Positions 35,375-44,204 of a DNA stretch of 64,000 nucleotides are shown piece by piece; within the stretch, counting starts at the first letter, position 1; each line of letters begins with the position of its first letter. The notes beneath the pieces are model-generated. The model searched no databases. It saw only the letters and a program-made list of their open reading frames with translations, and was not told the origin of the DNA. Both the position numbers and the translations under genes were made by a program. Source of the stretch: JBBQLG01 sp964251665 (GTDB lineage Bacteria > Bacteroidota > Bacteroidia > Cytophagales > Spirosomataceae); the NCBI GenBank assembly GCA_964251665.1, contig CAXUKO010000009.1, forward strand, positions 186,001 to 250,000. The letters run 5' to 3'.

Positions 35375-37939
35375 TTAGGCTTCGGCCCCTTCATCGTCCG
35401 CAGCCTCTGCGCTCACGGCTTCCGAAACAGGCTCCTCCCCTTCTGCCCGGGTGATTTTAGTGACCGACGAAATCTCATCGCCCTCGCTGATCCGAATCAG
35501 TTTGACGCCCTGCGTATTGCGCCCGGCCACCCGAATCTCATCAACCGCCATCCGAATGACAATCCCCGATTTGTTGATAATCATCAGTTCATCGGTATCC
35601 GAGACCTCCAGAATGGCTACCAACTGACCTACTTTTTCGGTCACTTTGAGCGTACCAACGCCTTTAGCACCCCGGTTCGTTACCCGGTAGTCTTCTACCT
35701 CCGACCGCTTGCCATACCCGTTTTCGGAGACTACCAGCAACTGAGCTTCGGGACCACTCACGCAGACCATACCAATTACGCGGTCGCCGGGCATCTCCTC
35801 ACTCAGCGTGATGGACCGTACGCCCGATGCCTGGCGACCCATAGGCCGCACCCGGCTTTCGTTGAAACGAACGGCTTTACCCGCCCGCGACGCAATCACG
35901 ATGTCATTATCACCATTCGTCAGACAAACATCCAGAAGCAGATCGTCTTCGTCGATGGTGATGGCGATGATGCCGTTCTGGCGGGGACGCGAATACGCTT
36001 CCAGGGCGGTTTTCTTGATGGTGCCCTGCTGGGTACACATCACGATGTAGTTGTTATTGATATAATCCGCGTATTTAACCGGATCAAGCCCTTTAACGGG
36101 AATGACGGCGCGTACTTTATCATCGGATTCAATATTGATCAGGTTCTGAATGGGGCGTCCTTTCGAGATGCGGCTTCCTTCGGGTATCTCGTACACGGGC
36201 TGCCAGTACATACGGCCTTTCTGGGTAAAGATCAGCAGCGTATTATGCATGGTAGCCGTGAACAGATGCTCAGTGAAGTCCTCATCTTTCGATTTAGCCA
36301 CGCCCCGCGCCCCGGTACCACCCCGCCCCTGCGTCCGGTATTCGGTCAGGCTGGTGCGCTTGACGTAGCCCTGATGCGAGATCGTGATGAGCATCTCCTC
36401 ATCGGGAATCAAATCCAGATCGGCAATGTCGCCCTCGGCAAACGGCTCAATCTGGGTCCGGCGCTCATCCCCGTAGCGGGCCTTCAGTTCGGCCAGTTCG
36501 TCTTTGATGATCTGGCGCTTCCGCTCATCGCTGGCCAGAATTTCTTTCAGGTCGGTGACTAACTTCATCAGTTCGTCGTATTCCGCCTGCAGTTTATCCC
36601 GCTCCAGACCGGTCAGCCGCTGCAAACGCATCTCCAGAATGGCCTTGGCCTGCACTTCACTGAGCGTGAACCGCTCGATCAGGCCGTTCTTGGCCGCTTC
36701 CGGGTCACGTGAGGCCCGAATCAACTCAATCACCGCATCAATGTTGTCAAGGGCAATGAGCAGACCAAGCAGGATATGCGCCCGCTTTTCGGCTTCGCGC
36801 AGTTCGTACTGCGTCCGGCGGGTAATGATTTCGTACCGGTGCTCTACGTAGTACCGGATCATGTCTTTCAGATTCAGCAGCAGCGGCCGTCCTTTAACGA
36901 GGGCTACGTTGTTGATCCCGAACGACGATTGCAGGGCCGTTTTCTTGTACAGGTTGTTAAGAACGACGTTGGCGATGGCGTCCTTTTTGAGATCGTACAC
37001 CACCCGCATCCCGTCGCGGTCCGATTCGTCCCGAATAGCCGCAATGCCGTCAAGTTGTTTCTCATTGACAAGCGCGGCTGTTTTCTCCAGCATCATCGCC
37101 TTGTTGACCATATACGGAATGGCCGTAACGATGATCTGCTCCTTACCCGACTTGTGGGTTTCAATGGTGGCATTAGCCCGGATAACAACCCGGCCGCGCC
37201 CCGTATGGAAGGCTGACTTTACGCCGGACATACCGTGAATGGTCGCACCGGTGGGGAAATCAGGGGCTTTAACGTGCTGAATCAGTTCATCAATCGTAAT
37301 GTCAGTATTTTCCAGATAGGCCGTAATGCCGTCAACTACTTCGCTCAGGTTATGGGGAGCCATGTTGGTCGCCATACCAACGGCAATACCCGACGAGCCA
37401 TTGAGCAGCAGATTTGGCAGTTTGGCGGGCATGACGCTTGGTTCCTCCAGCGAATCGTCAAAGTTGGGCTGGAAATCAACCGTTTCTTTATAGATGTCGC
37501 TCAGGATTTCCTCCGCAATCCGCTTCAGCCGGGCCTCCGTATACCGCATGGCAGCCGGCGAATCGCCGTCGACCGAGCCGAAGTTACCCTGACCATCCAC
37601 CAACGGGTACCGCAGTGACCAGTCCTGCGCCATCCGCACCATGGTGTCATACACCGATGAGTCACCATGCGGGTGGTATTTACCCATGACCTCACCCACG
37701 ATACGGGCTGATTTCTTATGGGCTTTGTTATAATTAACGCCCAGTTCGGCCATTCCGAACAACACCCGGCGGTGAACGGGTTTCAGTCCGTCACGGACAT
37801 CAGGCAGGGCCCGCGAGATAATAACCGACATCGAATAATCGATGTAGGCACCCCGCATTTCGTCTTCAATATTGATGGGAATGATTTTGGATGGGCCCTG
37901 AGAGCCGGGCGCATCAACGCCGGAAATTTCGTCTGCCAT
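35375..37939 (-). CDS. gyrA: DNA gyrase subunit A
   Basis: 854 residues. The breakage-reunion domain contains HPHGDSSVYDTMVRM (Ser94 and Asp98 occupy the quinolone-resistance positions in their wild-type form) and AMRYTEARL with catalytic Tyr133. The C-terminal domain has six beta-pinwheel blades, including the GyrA-box-like QGRGGTGARG (QGRGG). With GyrB it introduces negative supercoils. The acidic/Ala-rich tail is normal. A near-perfect promoter lies 66-97 bp upstream. Confidence 0.97.
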   Translation of the reverse strand: MADEISGVDAPGSQGPSKIIPINIEDEMRGAYIDYSMSVIISRALPDVRDGLKPVHRRVLFGMAELGVNYNKAHKKSARIVGEVMGKYHPHGDSSVYDTMVRMAQDWSLRYPLVDGQGNFGSVDGDSPAAMRYTEARLKRIAEEILSDIYKETVDFQPNFDDSLEEPSVMPAKLPNLLLNGSSGIAVGMATNMAPHNLSEVVDGITAYLENTDITIDELIQHVKAPDFPTGATIHGMSGVKSAFHTGRGRVVIRANATIETHKSGKEQIIVTAIPYMVNKAMMLEKTAALVNEKQLDGIAAIRDESDRDGMRVVYDLKKDAIANVVLNNLYKKTALQSSFGINNVALVKGRPLLLNLKDMIRYYVEHRYEIITRRTQYELREAEKRAHILLGLLIALDNIDAVIELIRASRDPEAAKNGLIERFTLSEVQAKAILEMRLQRLTGLERDKLQAEYDELMKLVTDLKEILASDERKRQIIKDELAELKARYGDERRTQIEPFAEGDIADLDLIPDEEMLITISHQGYVKRTSLTEYRTQGRGGTGARGVAKSKDEDFTEHLFTATMHNTLLIFTQKGRMYWQPVYEIPEGSRISKGRPIQNLINIESDDKVRAVIPVKGLDPVKYADYINNNYIVMCTQQGTIKKTALEAYSRPRQNGIIAITIDEDDLLLDVCLTNGDNDIVIASRAGKAVRFNESRVRPMGRQASGVRSITLSEEMPGDRVIGMVCVSGPEAQLLVVSENGYGKRSEVEDYRVTNRGAKGVGTLKVTEKVGQLVAILEVSDTDELMIINKSGIVIRMAVDEIRVAGRNTQGVKLIRISEGDEISSVTKITRAEGEEPVSEAVSAEAADDEGAEA

Positions 37940-38004
37940 ATCAGGTAGGTTTCACAGAATTTTACTATTCCGGGCCGCAGCTTTCGCCTGTCAACCCGTA
38001 TACA

Positions 38005-38036
38005 CAAATATACAAATTTTTAACGAAATAGGCAAA
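38005..38036 (-). promoter_or_regulatory. gyrA promoter
   Basis: On the minus strand TTTG (38033-38036), 20 bp, then TATATTTG (38005-38012): both elements and the spacing match the Bacteroidota sigma-A consensus. It lies 66 bp before the gyrA ATG. Confidence 0.75.
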
Positions 38037-38296
38037 TTACGGCTAAAACAGCCGGTTAAACACGAGCAAAGGGCCACTCCGCGCCTACTTTCAGGCGCTG
38101 CCAACTGCATTACGTCCCCGTCGCTGAAAACTACCTGACTTCGGCAAATACAATTTATCTGCTTAGTAACGGTCTACCCCTGATCCGGCTACTCCGCTTG
38201 TTCAGATTTCTGAACATTATCGGGTAACGGCCGTTTAAAAAAACGTTCACTACCACGCGGCTGGCTCATTCAGTCGGCTATTACTCAGCTATTTTC
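38037..38296. other. Intergenic region between gyrA and the SMP-30-like gene
   Basis: 260 bp of normal GC content without an open frame of note, tRNA or clear hairpin. The promoter of the rightward gene should be here, but no exact TAnnTTTG box was found. Confidence 0.5.
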
Positions 38297-39391
38297 ATGA
38301 AGCCCATCTTTCCCTCCCTCCTGCTGCTCGGTTGTTTGGCGAGTTGCCGGAGCACTACCAGTACGGATACGACTACCGCCAGTCAGGCAGACAGCACCAC
38401 GCAGGCAGTCGGCCACCCTGTTCTGCTGGCCACCCTCCCCGAAAAATACAATACGCCGGATGGCCTGGCCATTAGTCCCGACAGCAGCACGATTTACCTC
38501 TCGATGCCCAATCTGGCCAATAATACGTACCCGGGCGTATTGCTGAAGATCGTGAACGACAGTATTCAGTTCGTGACGGATCTGCCCGCTCACCCGGATA
38601 CGAAACATGCCTGTCCGATGGACCTTGCTTTTGGCCCGGATGGTAATCTCTACTACGCCGAAAATCAGTACGAGAATGATAAAAACTACAAGTCGCGCCT
38701 GATGCGGATTCAGATGACGAATGGTAAGCCGGGCGTTATTGAACCCGTAGTGACAGGGTTTGGGCTATCAAACGCAGTCGTCTGGAAAGGAAACACAATT
38801 TATGTGACGGATAGCCAGTGGGATTTGCCGGGGAACGATAACGGCAGTGCCATTTTCCGCTTTACTCTCGACGAGTTGAACAAAGGTGCGGTTACGCTGC
38901 TGCCAAAAACGATGGACCCGCACGTACTGACGACCTTCACGACGAAAGTAAATGAAACCGGCGTAGACAATGGCGCGGACGGTATGGACTACGACAGCAA
39001 GGGCAATCTTTATACCGGTCTGTTTGGCAATGGTACTCTCTATAAAATAACGCTGAAGCCCGATGGTACCTTTGCCAAACAGGAAGAGCTGAAAGTCAGT
39101 GAAGCCATTCCGTGCGTAGACGGCCTGATAATCGACCGGAAAACAGATAAACTTTACGTCTGTGACTCCCGCAGTAACGCCATCAAAATTGTCGAACCGG
39201 ATGGAAAAGTGAGTGTGCTGGCGCAGAACGGCGATACCGATGGCACCGGAGGAGCCCTCGACCAGCCCGCCGAAGTCCTGTTGAAAGGAGACCGCCTGTA
39301 CATCTCTGATTTCGATAAACCCGAGAAGAAGTTTGTTAATACCAAATCTGATGCCCCCCATACTATGTCTTACATCACCATTACCCGCTAA
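38297..39391 (+). CDS. SMP-30/gluconolactonase-like beta-propeller lipoprotein
   Basis: 364 residues. The N-terminus MKPIFPSLLLLGCLASC ends in a lipobox with Cys17, predicting a lipoprotein. After a Thr/Ser/Asp linker come NHL/SMP-30-type blades: TPDGLAISPDSSTIYLSMPN, CPMDLAFGPDGNLYYAENQ, ADGMDYDSKGNLYTGLFG, CVDGLIIDRKTDKLYVCDSR. Such propellers bind a divalent metal and may hydrolyse sugar lactones; the substrate cannot be inferred. A DUF4126 membrane gene follows 12 bp later on the same strand, so the two probably share a transcript. Confidence 0.8.
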   Translation: MKPIFPSLLLLGCLASCRSTTSTDTTTASQADSTTQAVGHPVLLATLPEKYNTPDGLAISPDSSTIYLSMPNLANNTYPGVLLKIVNDSIQFVTDLPAHPDTKHACPMDLAFGPDGNLYYAENQYENDKNYKSRLMRIQMTNGKPGVIEPVVTGFGLSNAVVWKGNTIYVTDSQWDLPGNDNGSAIFRFTLDELNKGAVTLLPKTMDPHVLTTFTTKVNETGVDNGADGMDYDSKGNLYTGLFGNGTLYKITLKPDGTFAKQEELKVSEAIPCVDGLIIDRKTDKLYVCDSRSNAIKIVEPDGKVSVLAQNGDTDGTGGALDQPAEVLLKGDRLYISDFDKPEKKFVNTKSDAPHTMSYITITR

Positions 39392-39403
39392 CCGTACAAA
39401 CCT

Positions 39404-39877
39404 ATGACATCAACCTATGCAAAGGCCGCTCAAATCGGGGTGGTAGCCGGGATGCGCAGCATGATGGCCCCCGCTTTGGTTAGCCGCCACTACAGTCAGC
39501 AACCCACGGCTTTTTTGCTTGAATCGCCACTCAAACCGGTGACGTACGCCCGTACAGCCGACGTATGCACGCTGCTGGCCTGTGGCGAACTGATCGGCGA
39601 TAAACTGCCGGATACTCCAGACCGGACCGGGTTCCCGCAGGTACTTGGCCGACTTGGTTCCGGTGCAGTCAGTGGGGCGGCTGTTTCGCAGGCCGAAGGG
39701 CAGAGCGCAGGCATTGGGGCAGTACTGGGTGGATTAGGAGCCCTGGCCGGTACGTATGCTTTTTTCCAGCTCCGGCATTGGCTAACCAGTAAGCGCGGTT
39801 TGCCCGATGCTGTTGTTGCATTGGCCGAAGATGCCGTTGCGCTTGGTTTGGGCCTGCTGATCCTCGGCGAAGAGTAA
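39404..39877 (+). CDS. DUF4126-like membrane protein
   Basis: 157 residues with Gly/Ala-rich hydrophobic segments (GVVAGMRSMMAPALVS, RLGSGAVSGAAVSQAEG, AGIGAVLGGLGALAGTYAFF, VALAEDAVALGLGLLIL). The pattern G-x-R-S-x-x-A-P-A near the N-terminus and L-P-D-x-x-V-A-L-x-E-D near the C-terminus fits the DUF4126 group of small membrane proteins of unknown function. Follows the SMP-30-like gene closely and ends just before a 16-bp hairpin. Confidence 0.75.
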   Translation: MTSTYAKAAQIGVVAGMRSMMAPALVSRHYSQQPTAFLLESPLKPVTYARTADVCTLLACGELIGDKLPDTPDRTGFPQVLGRLGSGAVSGAAVSQAEGQSAGIGAVLGGLGALAGTYAFFQLRHWLTSKRGLPDAVVALAEDAVALGLGLLILGEE

Positions 39878-39910
39878 GTAAACAGGCCGATTAACCAGAT
39901 CCAACGTACG

Positions 39911-39945
39911 TTTTCATAAATCTAACACCGTTAGATTTATGAAAA
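39911..39945. terminator. 16-bp hairpin between convergent genes
   Basis: TTTTCATAAATCTAAC (39911-39926) and its exact complement (39930-39945) with a 3-nt loop; A/T ends suit either direction. Confidence 0.85.
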
Positions 39946-39972
39946 TAAAAAGTCAACTAGCTGTCTATCAAC

Positions 39973-40359
39973 CTACAGCGTATTCATATACAAAAGCTTC
40001 TGATTCCAGACCATCGCGATCTGCGTGGCGCGCTGTCGGACCTGTTCAGCAGTTTCACCGGTAAAATTTTCTGCCAGAGTAGCGTAGAATAACTGCAGCC
40101 AGCGCTCAAAATGTTCGGGTTGCAGGGTATGTTGTTGATTGACCACCAGATGAGGTCGAAACGGATGACCGTCGTAGGCGTTATTGCCGAGAATGATCGT
40201 TTCCCAGAACGGATACATTTTGGGCAGATGACTCGACCAGTCGACCTGGGCTACATCCGTAAAAATAGGGCCGATCAGGGGATCAACCCGAACTTTCTCG
40301 TAAAACGAATTGACCAGGAGCCGTACGGCTTCCGGAGAGTCGAGCATTGGCTTAGGCAT
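39973..40359 (-). CDS. Group III-type truncated hemoglobin
   Basis: 128 residues. SFYEKVRVDPLIGPIFTDVA, WSSHLPKMYPFWETIILGNN and YDGHPFRPH followed by HFERWLQLFYATL fit the group III truncated-globin pattern (FY..VR.D..LGP.F, W..HL..M..FW, Y.G.P...H), with the proximal His in EHFERW. Such proteins bind heme and O2/NO in the cytoplasm; the physiological role varies. It lies on the same strand as the broken ArsC-like gene, 30 bp downstream of it. Confidence 0.87.
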   Translation of the reverse strand: MPKPMLDSPEAVRLLVNSFYEKVRVDPLIGPIFTDVAQVDWSSHLPKMYPFWETIILGNNAYDGHPFRPHLVVNQQHTLQPEHFERWLQLFYATLAENFTGETAEQVRQRATQIAMVWNQKLLYMNTL

Positions 40360-40389
40360 TACCTATACGGTTTATTGACGGGTAGACGA

Positions 40390-40737
40390 CTACGCAGCGA
40401 AGACGGTTTCGTAGTCGTCCGCTTTAAAGCCTAACGCGATCAGCTGCCCGTTTGATTCAATAATCGGTCGGCGGATTACGGACGGATTCTCAATCATTAA
40501 CGCAATAGCCTCCTCCGCATTCGTCGGCTTTTCGGCATCGGGAAGCTTTCTCTAGGTAGTTCCAGCCTGGTTCACCAGTTCCTCCCAAGTTCGCTGCGTT
40601 AGCCAGCGCGTAATTGTCGGGCGGTCAATACCCTGTTTTTTGTAATCGTGAAACTGGTACGTAATACCGTGGTCGCCCAGCCAGGTTCGGGCTTTTTTCA
40701 CAGTATCGCAGTTAGGTATGGCGTAAAGAATATACAT
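40390..40737 (-). pseudogene. ArsC/Spx-like (YffB-type) reductase interrupted by one amber codon
   Basis: The first 61 codons encode a complete thioredoxin-fold N-terminus (MYILYAIPNCDTVKKARTWL, FHDYKKQGIDRPTI, LVNQAGTT), then TAG at 40552-40554. The same frame continues without further stops for 53 residues: RKLPDAEKPTNAEEAIALMI, NPSVIRRPII, LALGF-like IALGFKADDY, ending at TAG 40390. Relatives read G-T-T-W-R-x-L here, so the TAG most simply derives from TGG (Trp62). Length with the stop suppressed (115 aa) is normal for the family. It is either a very recent pseudogene or a sequencing error. Confidence 0.85.
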
Positions 40738-40746
40738 ACAGGCGGG

Positions 40747-41196
40747 TTATTGTTTAATGCGGGGATCGAAAACAAAAGCTTCGGTACGAACCAGCGCAAT
40801 GCTGGCAAAGTCAGGATGAGCGGGATTCAGCAGGTAATTCCACTCCTGACCGATAATGGCCGATGGCACGCGCATCACCGCCGACTTTCCCCGGTATAGC
40901 CAGGCATCACCCAGTTGCTGACACTCCCCGTAGTTCGCGAAATCAAACCAGTGAGGAGGCAGCGTTTCCGGTGCGATAGTCTCGACAGGCAGTTCATCCG
41001 GTACATCGATCACCATAACCCGGAAAGTTTCCTGTAGCCCCTCCCCGCTCCGGTGAACCACATTTTCTAAGCAGGCCAGCGCACGGGTCGCGGCCGTATA
41101 AATAACAAAACGACCCCGGGAATTCCAGCGGGCCGCTCCACCTGATGCCACCAGCCGGTCGGCATACTGGGCTTTGGTAATCCGGTAAATAAGCAT
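40747..41196 (-). CDS. RES-domain toxin (NAD+-degrading family)
   Basis: 149 residues. The RES fold is recognised by YRITKAQYADRL, GGAARWNSRGRFVIYTA (Arg/Tyr of the active site), ALACLENVVH (Glu) and the C-terminal WNYLLNPAHPDFASI. Known RES toxins degrade NAD+ and arrest growth until neutralised. The upstream gene (47 bp away, same strand) encodes the matching Xre/DUF2384 antitoxin. The ATG at 41196 gives the usual family length. The NPxHP region and other key residues appear intact, so the toxin is probably active. Confidence 0.88.
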   Translation of the reverse strand: MLIYRITKAQYADRLVASGGAARWNSRGRFVIYTAATRALACLENVVHRSGEGLQETFRVMVIDVPDELPVETIAPETLPPHWFDFANYGECQQLGDAWLYRGKSAVMRVPSAIIGQEWNYLLNPAHPDFASIALVRTEAFVFDPRIKQ

Positions 41197-41243
41197 GAGT
41201 GGGGTTAACGGTGTCTCAGTGCAGCCTGCTCAGGCACGGCCAG

Positions 41244-41627
41244 TTAAGCCAGATCACCGTATTCGATGCGTACTAATTCATCAACGATCAGGTCGATTCC
41301 ACCCGACGTATGCAGCAGATCAAACGGCACCTGACCACCCAGACCATAGGCCGGTTTGTCCATCCAACGCCGGAACGCCCCCGCCGAGTCGAACACCTGC
41401 TCCCCTTTCTGAAACAGGGCCATAATTTTGAGGGCTTTTTCGCTATCCTGTGGATTCAGGTTACGGTGTTCGCGTTCGTAGCGCTGAAATGTTTTCAGGG
41501 ACGTATCGAACAGATCAGCCAGTTGCTCCCGCTTGTAGCCGGTCAGGTCGGCCATCTCAAAAAAGGTTGCAGCCGGTACGCCTTTCAGGGCTGTTAAGAC
41601 CAGTATCGTGCGATCATGTGCTATCAT
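41244..41627 (-). CDS. Xre/MbcA/ParS-type antitoxin
   Basis: ATG at 41627 gives 127 residues; an upstream in-frame extension to 41708 overlaps the presumed operator and is less likely. The N-terminal HTH includes ATFFEMADLTGYKREQLADL and SLKTFQRYEREHR, followed by the DUF2384 toxin-binding tail: DSAGAFRRWMDKPAYGLGGQ, PFDLLHTSGGIDLIVDEL and RIEYGDLA. It neutralises the neighbouring RES toxin and probably represses the operon. Inverted TATCAG motifs lie just upstream. Confidence 0.88.
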   Translation of the reverse strand: MIAHDRTILVLTALKGVPAATFFEMADLTGYKREQLADLFDTSLKTFQRYEREHRNLNPQDSEKALKIMALFQKGEQVFDSAGAFRRWMDKPAYGLGGQVPFDLLHTSGGIDLIVDELVRIEYGDLA

Positions 41628-41635
41628 ACAACAAA

Positions 41636-41676
41636 TATCAGAAATTTGTCTAAATAACCACGAAAATTGTCTGATA
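41636..41676. promoter_or_regulatory. Inverted TATCAG elements upstream of the Res-Xre operon
   Basis: TATCAGAAATTTGTC at 41636 and GAAAATTGTCTGATA ending at 41676 form an imperfect inverted pair about 10 bp upstream of the antitoxin ATG. Suited to autorepression by the antitoxin (inference). Confidence 0.45.
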
Positions 41677-41805
41677 GTTTCTCGGCCCCTCCTATCAGCT
41701 GCCGTCATACCATTAAATAACGTTACCGGCTTAGCTCCAACCCAACTCTGTTTTAACAGGTTTCAATCTGTGTAACTCAATACACCAGTCAAACAAAAGA
41801 ACGGT

Positions 41806-42378
41806 ATGAAAAAAGTAATGCTCACGTCATTGCTCGCCCTTGGGTGTCTGACATTTCAGGCCTGCAACAGCAGCAAAAAAACCAGTGACGACAGCGTCGA
41901 AAACGCTGAAAACAGCAACGAGAAGAAAGAAGATCAGGGCAGCACCCAAAAGGAGGACGATACCGAATTTGCGGTAAAGGCTGCCAGCGGGGGGCTTGTT
42001 GAAGTCGAACTCGGCCGGATGGCCCAGGAGAAAGCCCAGAGTGCGCAGGTAAAAGAGTTTGGTGCACAGATGATTACCGATCATACCAAAGCCAACGCCG
42101 AGTTGAAAGCGCTGGCTGCCACCAAAAACATTACCATTCCCTCCACACCCGGCGAAGAGCAGCAGAAAGACATCGCCGATCTGGGCAAGCTGTCGGGAGC
42201 GGAATTTGACAAAAAATACATCAGCTACATGAAAGACGATCATGAAGAAGATGTGAAGGAATTTAAAAAAGCGGCCGACGACGCCAAAGATCCTGATCTA
42301 AAAGCATTTGCGACGAAGACGCTGCCCGTTTTGCAGAAGCACCTTGATATGGTAAAAGCCATTGACAAGCAACTTTGA
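41806..42378 (+). CDS. DUF4142 lipoprotein
   Basis: 190 residues. Lipobox FQAC (Cys20) after MKKVMLTSLLALGCLT, an acidic Ser/Glu/Lys/Asp linker (about 25-50), then the DUF4142 four-helix ferritin-like domain: FAVKAASGGLVEVELGRMAQ, AQVKEFGAQMITDHTKAN, LSGAEFDKKYISYMKDDHEE, LPVLQKHLDMVKAI. The His positions (DHTKAN, DDHEEDV, QKHL) are conserved and may bind metal. Function unknown; such genes are often stress-linked in Bacteroidota. A strong terminator follows. Confidence 0.85.
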   Translation: MKKVMLTSLLALGCLTFQACNSSKKTSDDSVENAENSNEKKEDQGSTQKEDDTEFAVKAASGGLVEVELGRMAQEKAQSAQVKEFGAQMITDHTKANAELKALAATKNITIPSTPGEEQQKDIADLGKLSGAEFDKKYISYMKDDHEEDVKEFKKAADDAKDPDLKAFATKTLPVLQKHLDMVKAIDKQL

Positions 42379-42397
42379 GCAACCGATTAACTGTCTT

Positions 42398-42433
42398 AAA
42401 AAGCCCCTTTCCGAAACGTTCAGGGGCTTTTTT
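42398..42433 (+). terminator. Intrinsic terminator
   Basis: Stem AAAAAGCCCCT (42398-42408) with AGGGGCTTTTT (42422-42432), with the T-run built into the right arm. Confidence 0.9.
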
Positions 42434-42521
42434 ATGTATTGACGGACCGGCTTTTCGTTTACAGAAAAATAGCGTTACTTCCCTCCTGTTGCCCTGGTTC
42501 CCGTAAAATCAACTCTGACTC

Positions 42522-44117
42522 ATGCAAACGCCCGATTCATTCATTCCACTACCCGGCAGCGAAAAAGACGCGCCGACCGCTACCAAGCTCGACACAACCC
42601 CACCGGATGAGACACTCGACATTACCGTACGGGTCCGTCGGCGAAAATCGCTTGACCCCTTAGTCAATACGGCGTCGGAGGTTACTAAATTCGTCAGCCG
42701 GAGCCAGTACGGCCGGCTGTATGGCGCCGACCCGGCCAGCCTGAAGCAGGTAGAAGACTTCGCCACCGAACAGGGGCTGACCGTAGTGGGCAGCAGTGCC
42801 GAACGGCGCAGCGTCTTTCTGCGGGGTACCGTCGCCCAGATGAGCCAGGCCTTCGGAGTCAAACTGGAACTGTACCGCGATGCCGATGGTCAGGAGTTTC
42901 GGGGCCGCAGCGGTGCCGTGCATCTGCCCGCTTCATTGGTAGCTATTGTCGAGGGTGTTTTTGGGCTCGACGACCGACCCATCGCCCGGGCGCATTTTCA
43001 GTACCGGCAGGACGTCACCGGCATTGTTCCCAATGCGCAGGCCGTCGATACGGCGTTTACGCCACCTCAATTGGCCAGGCTCTATAACTACCCGACGGGC
43101 GTAACGGGCAAAGGGCAGTGTATCGGGATCATCGAACTGGGCGGTGGATTCCGGCAGGCCGATATTACGGCTTACTTCAAAGGGCTGGGCCTGAAAGCAC
43201 CGTCAGTTAAGGCCGTACTGGTCGATGGCGGAAAAAACAGCCCCACTACCGCCGACAGTGCCGATGGCGAAGTGATGCTCGACATTGAAGTCGCCGGTGC
43301 CATTGCGCCGGAAGCGAACATAGTGGTCTATTTTGCCCCTAACACCGACCGTGGCTTTCTGGATGCCATTACTACGGCCCTCCACGATACAAAAAATAAG
43401 CCTTCAGTCATCTCCATCAGTTGGGGGTCCGCCGAAGTGAACTGGACGCAGCAGGCCCTGGATTCTTTTAACCAGGCCTTTCAGGCAGCCGCTTCCTTAG
43501 GCATTACCGTCTGCGCGGCCGCCGGGGATACCGGTTCGTCCGATGGCGTGACCGATGGCAAAGCCCATGTCGATTTCCCCTCGTCGAGCCCGTTCGTGCT
43601 GGCCTGCGGGGGCACCAAACTAACAGTTGCCAACGGCAAGATTCAGAGCGAAGTGGTCTGGCACGAAAGCAATACCAGTGCTACAGGGGGTGGTATCAGC
43701 GACGCGTTTGACTTACCGGTGTATCAGCAGCAGGCGGGCGTTCCCAAATCGGTGAACGATGGCAAACGGGTTGGTCGCGGGGTACCCGATGTAGCCGCCG
43801 TTGCCGACCCCGTGACGGGGTACAAAGTGCGCGTCGACGGGCAGGATTTTGTCATCGGCGGCACCAGCGCGGTCGCCCCGTTAATGGCGGGCCTGATTGC
43901 GCTCATCAACCAGCAAACGGGCCGCAACGCGGGATTTATGCATCCGACGCTGTATGCGCACCCGACCGCCTTCCGGGATATTAAGCAGGGGGATAACAGC
44001 ACGACGACAGCCAAAAAAGGGTATGCTGCCAAGGCGGGCTGGGATGCCTGCACCGGTTTGGGGGTGGCCGATGGCCAGCAAACGGCGGCCCTGTTTAGCC
44101 CGCCACCGGTGAGTTAG
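42522..44117 (+). CDS. Sedolisin/kumamolisin-like serine-carboxyl peptidase (S53)
   Basis: 531 residues. The prodomain (about 30-165: PLVNTASEVTKFVSRSQYGR, VFLRGTVAQMSQAFGVKLEL) is followed by the S53 catalytic domain. Glu and Asp come from DGEVMLDIEVAGAI (ExxxD), and the Ser from VIGGTSAVAPLMAGLIAL (GTSxxxP). WGSAEVNWTQQ and VCAAAGDTGSSDG (oxyanion Asp) are also typical. Calcium-site residues appear near FRDIKQGDN and GWDACTGLGV. There is no recognisable Sec signal peptide at the ATG used, although family members are usually secreted. Stand-alone gene with its own terminator. Confidence 0.92.
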   Translation: MQTPDSFIPLPGSEKDAPTATKLDTTPPDETLDITVRVRRRKSLDPLVNTASEVTKFVSRSQYGRLYGADPASLKQVEDFATEQGLTVVGSSAERRSVFLRGTVAQMSQAFGVKLELYRDADGQEFRGRSGAVHLPASLVAIVEGVFGLDDRPIARAHFQYRQDVTGIVPNAQAVDTAFTPPQLARLYNYPTGVTGKGQCIGIIELGGGFRQADITAYFKGLGLKAPSVKAVLVDGGKNSPTTADSADGEVMLDIEVAGAIAPEANIVVYFAPNTDRGFLDAITTALHDTKNKPSVISISWGSAEVNWTQQALDSFNQAFQAAASLGITVCAAAGDTGSSDGVTDGKAHVDFPSSSPFVLACGGTKLTVANGKIQSEVVWHESNTSATGGGISDAFDLPVYQQQAGVPKSVNDGKRVGRGVPDVAAVADPVTGYKVRVDGQDFVIGGTSAVAPLMAGLIALINQQTGRNAGFMHPTLYAHPTAFRDIKQGDNSTTTAKKGYAAKAGWDACTGLGVADGQQTAALFSPPPVS

Positions 44118-44145
44118 TGGCAACAGGGACGAACAGCGTACACGC

Positions 44146-44182
44146 AAAATGGCCAGTTGATCACCGATCAACTGGCCATTTT
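44146..44182. terminator. 17-bp bidirectional terminator hairpin
   Basis: AAAATGGCCAGTTGATC (44146-44162) pairs exactly with 44166-44182, 3-nt loop, between convergent genes. Confidence 0.88.
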
Positions 44183-44204
44183 ACTGGGGTGGTTACCTCC
44201 CGAT

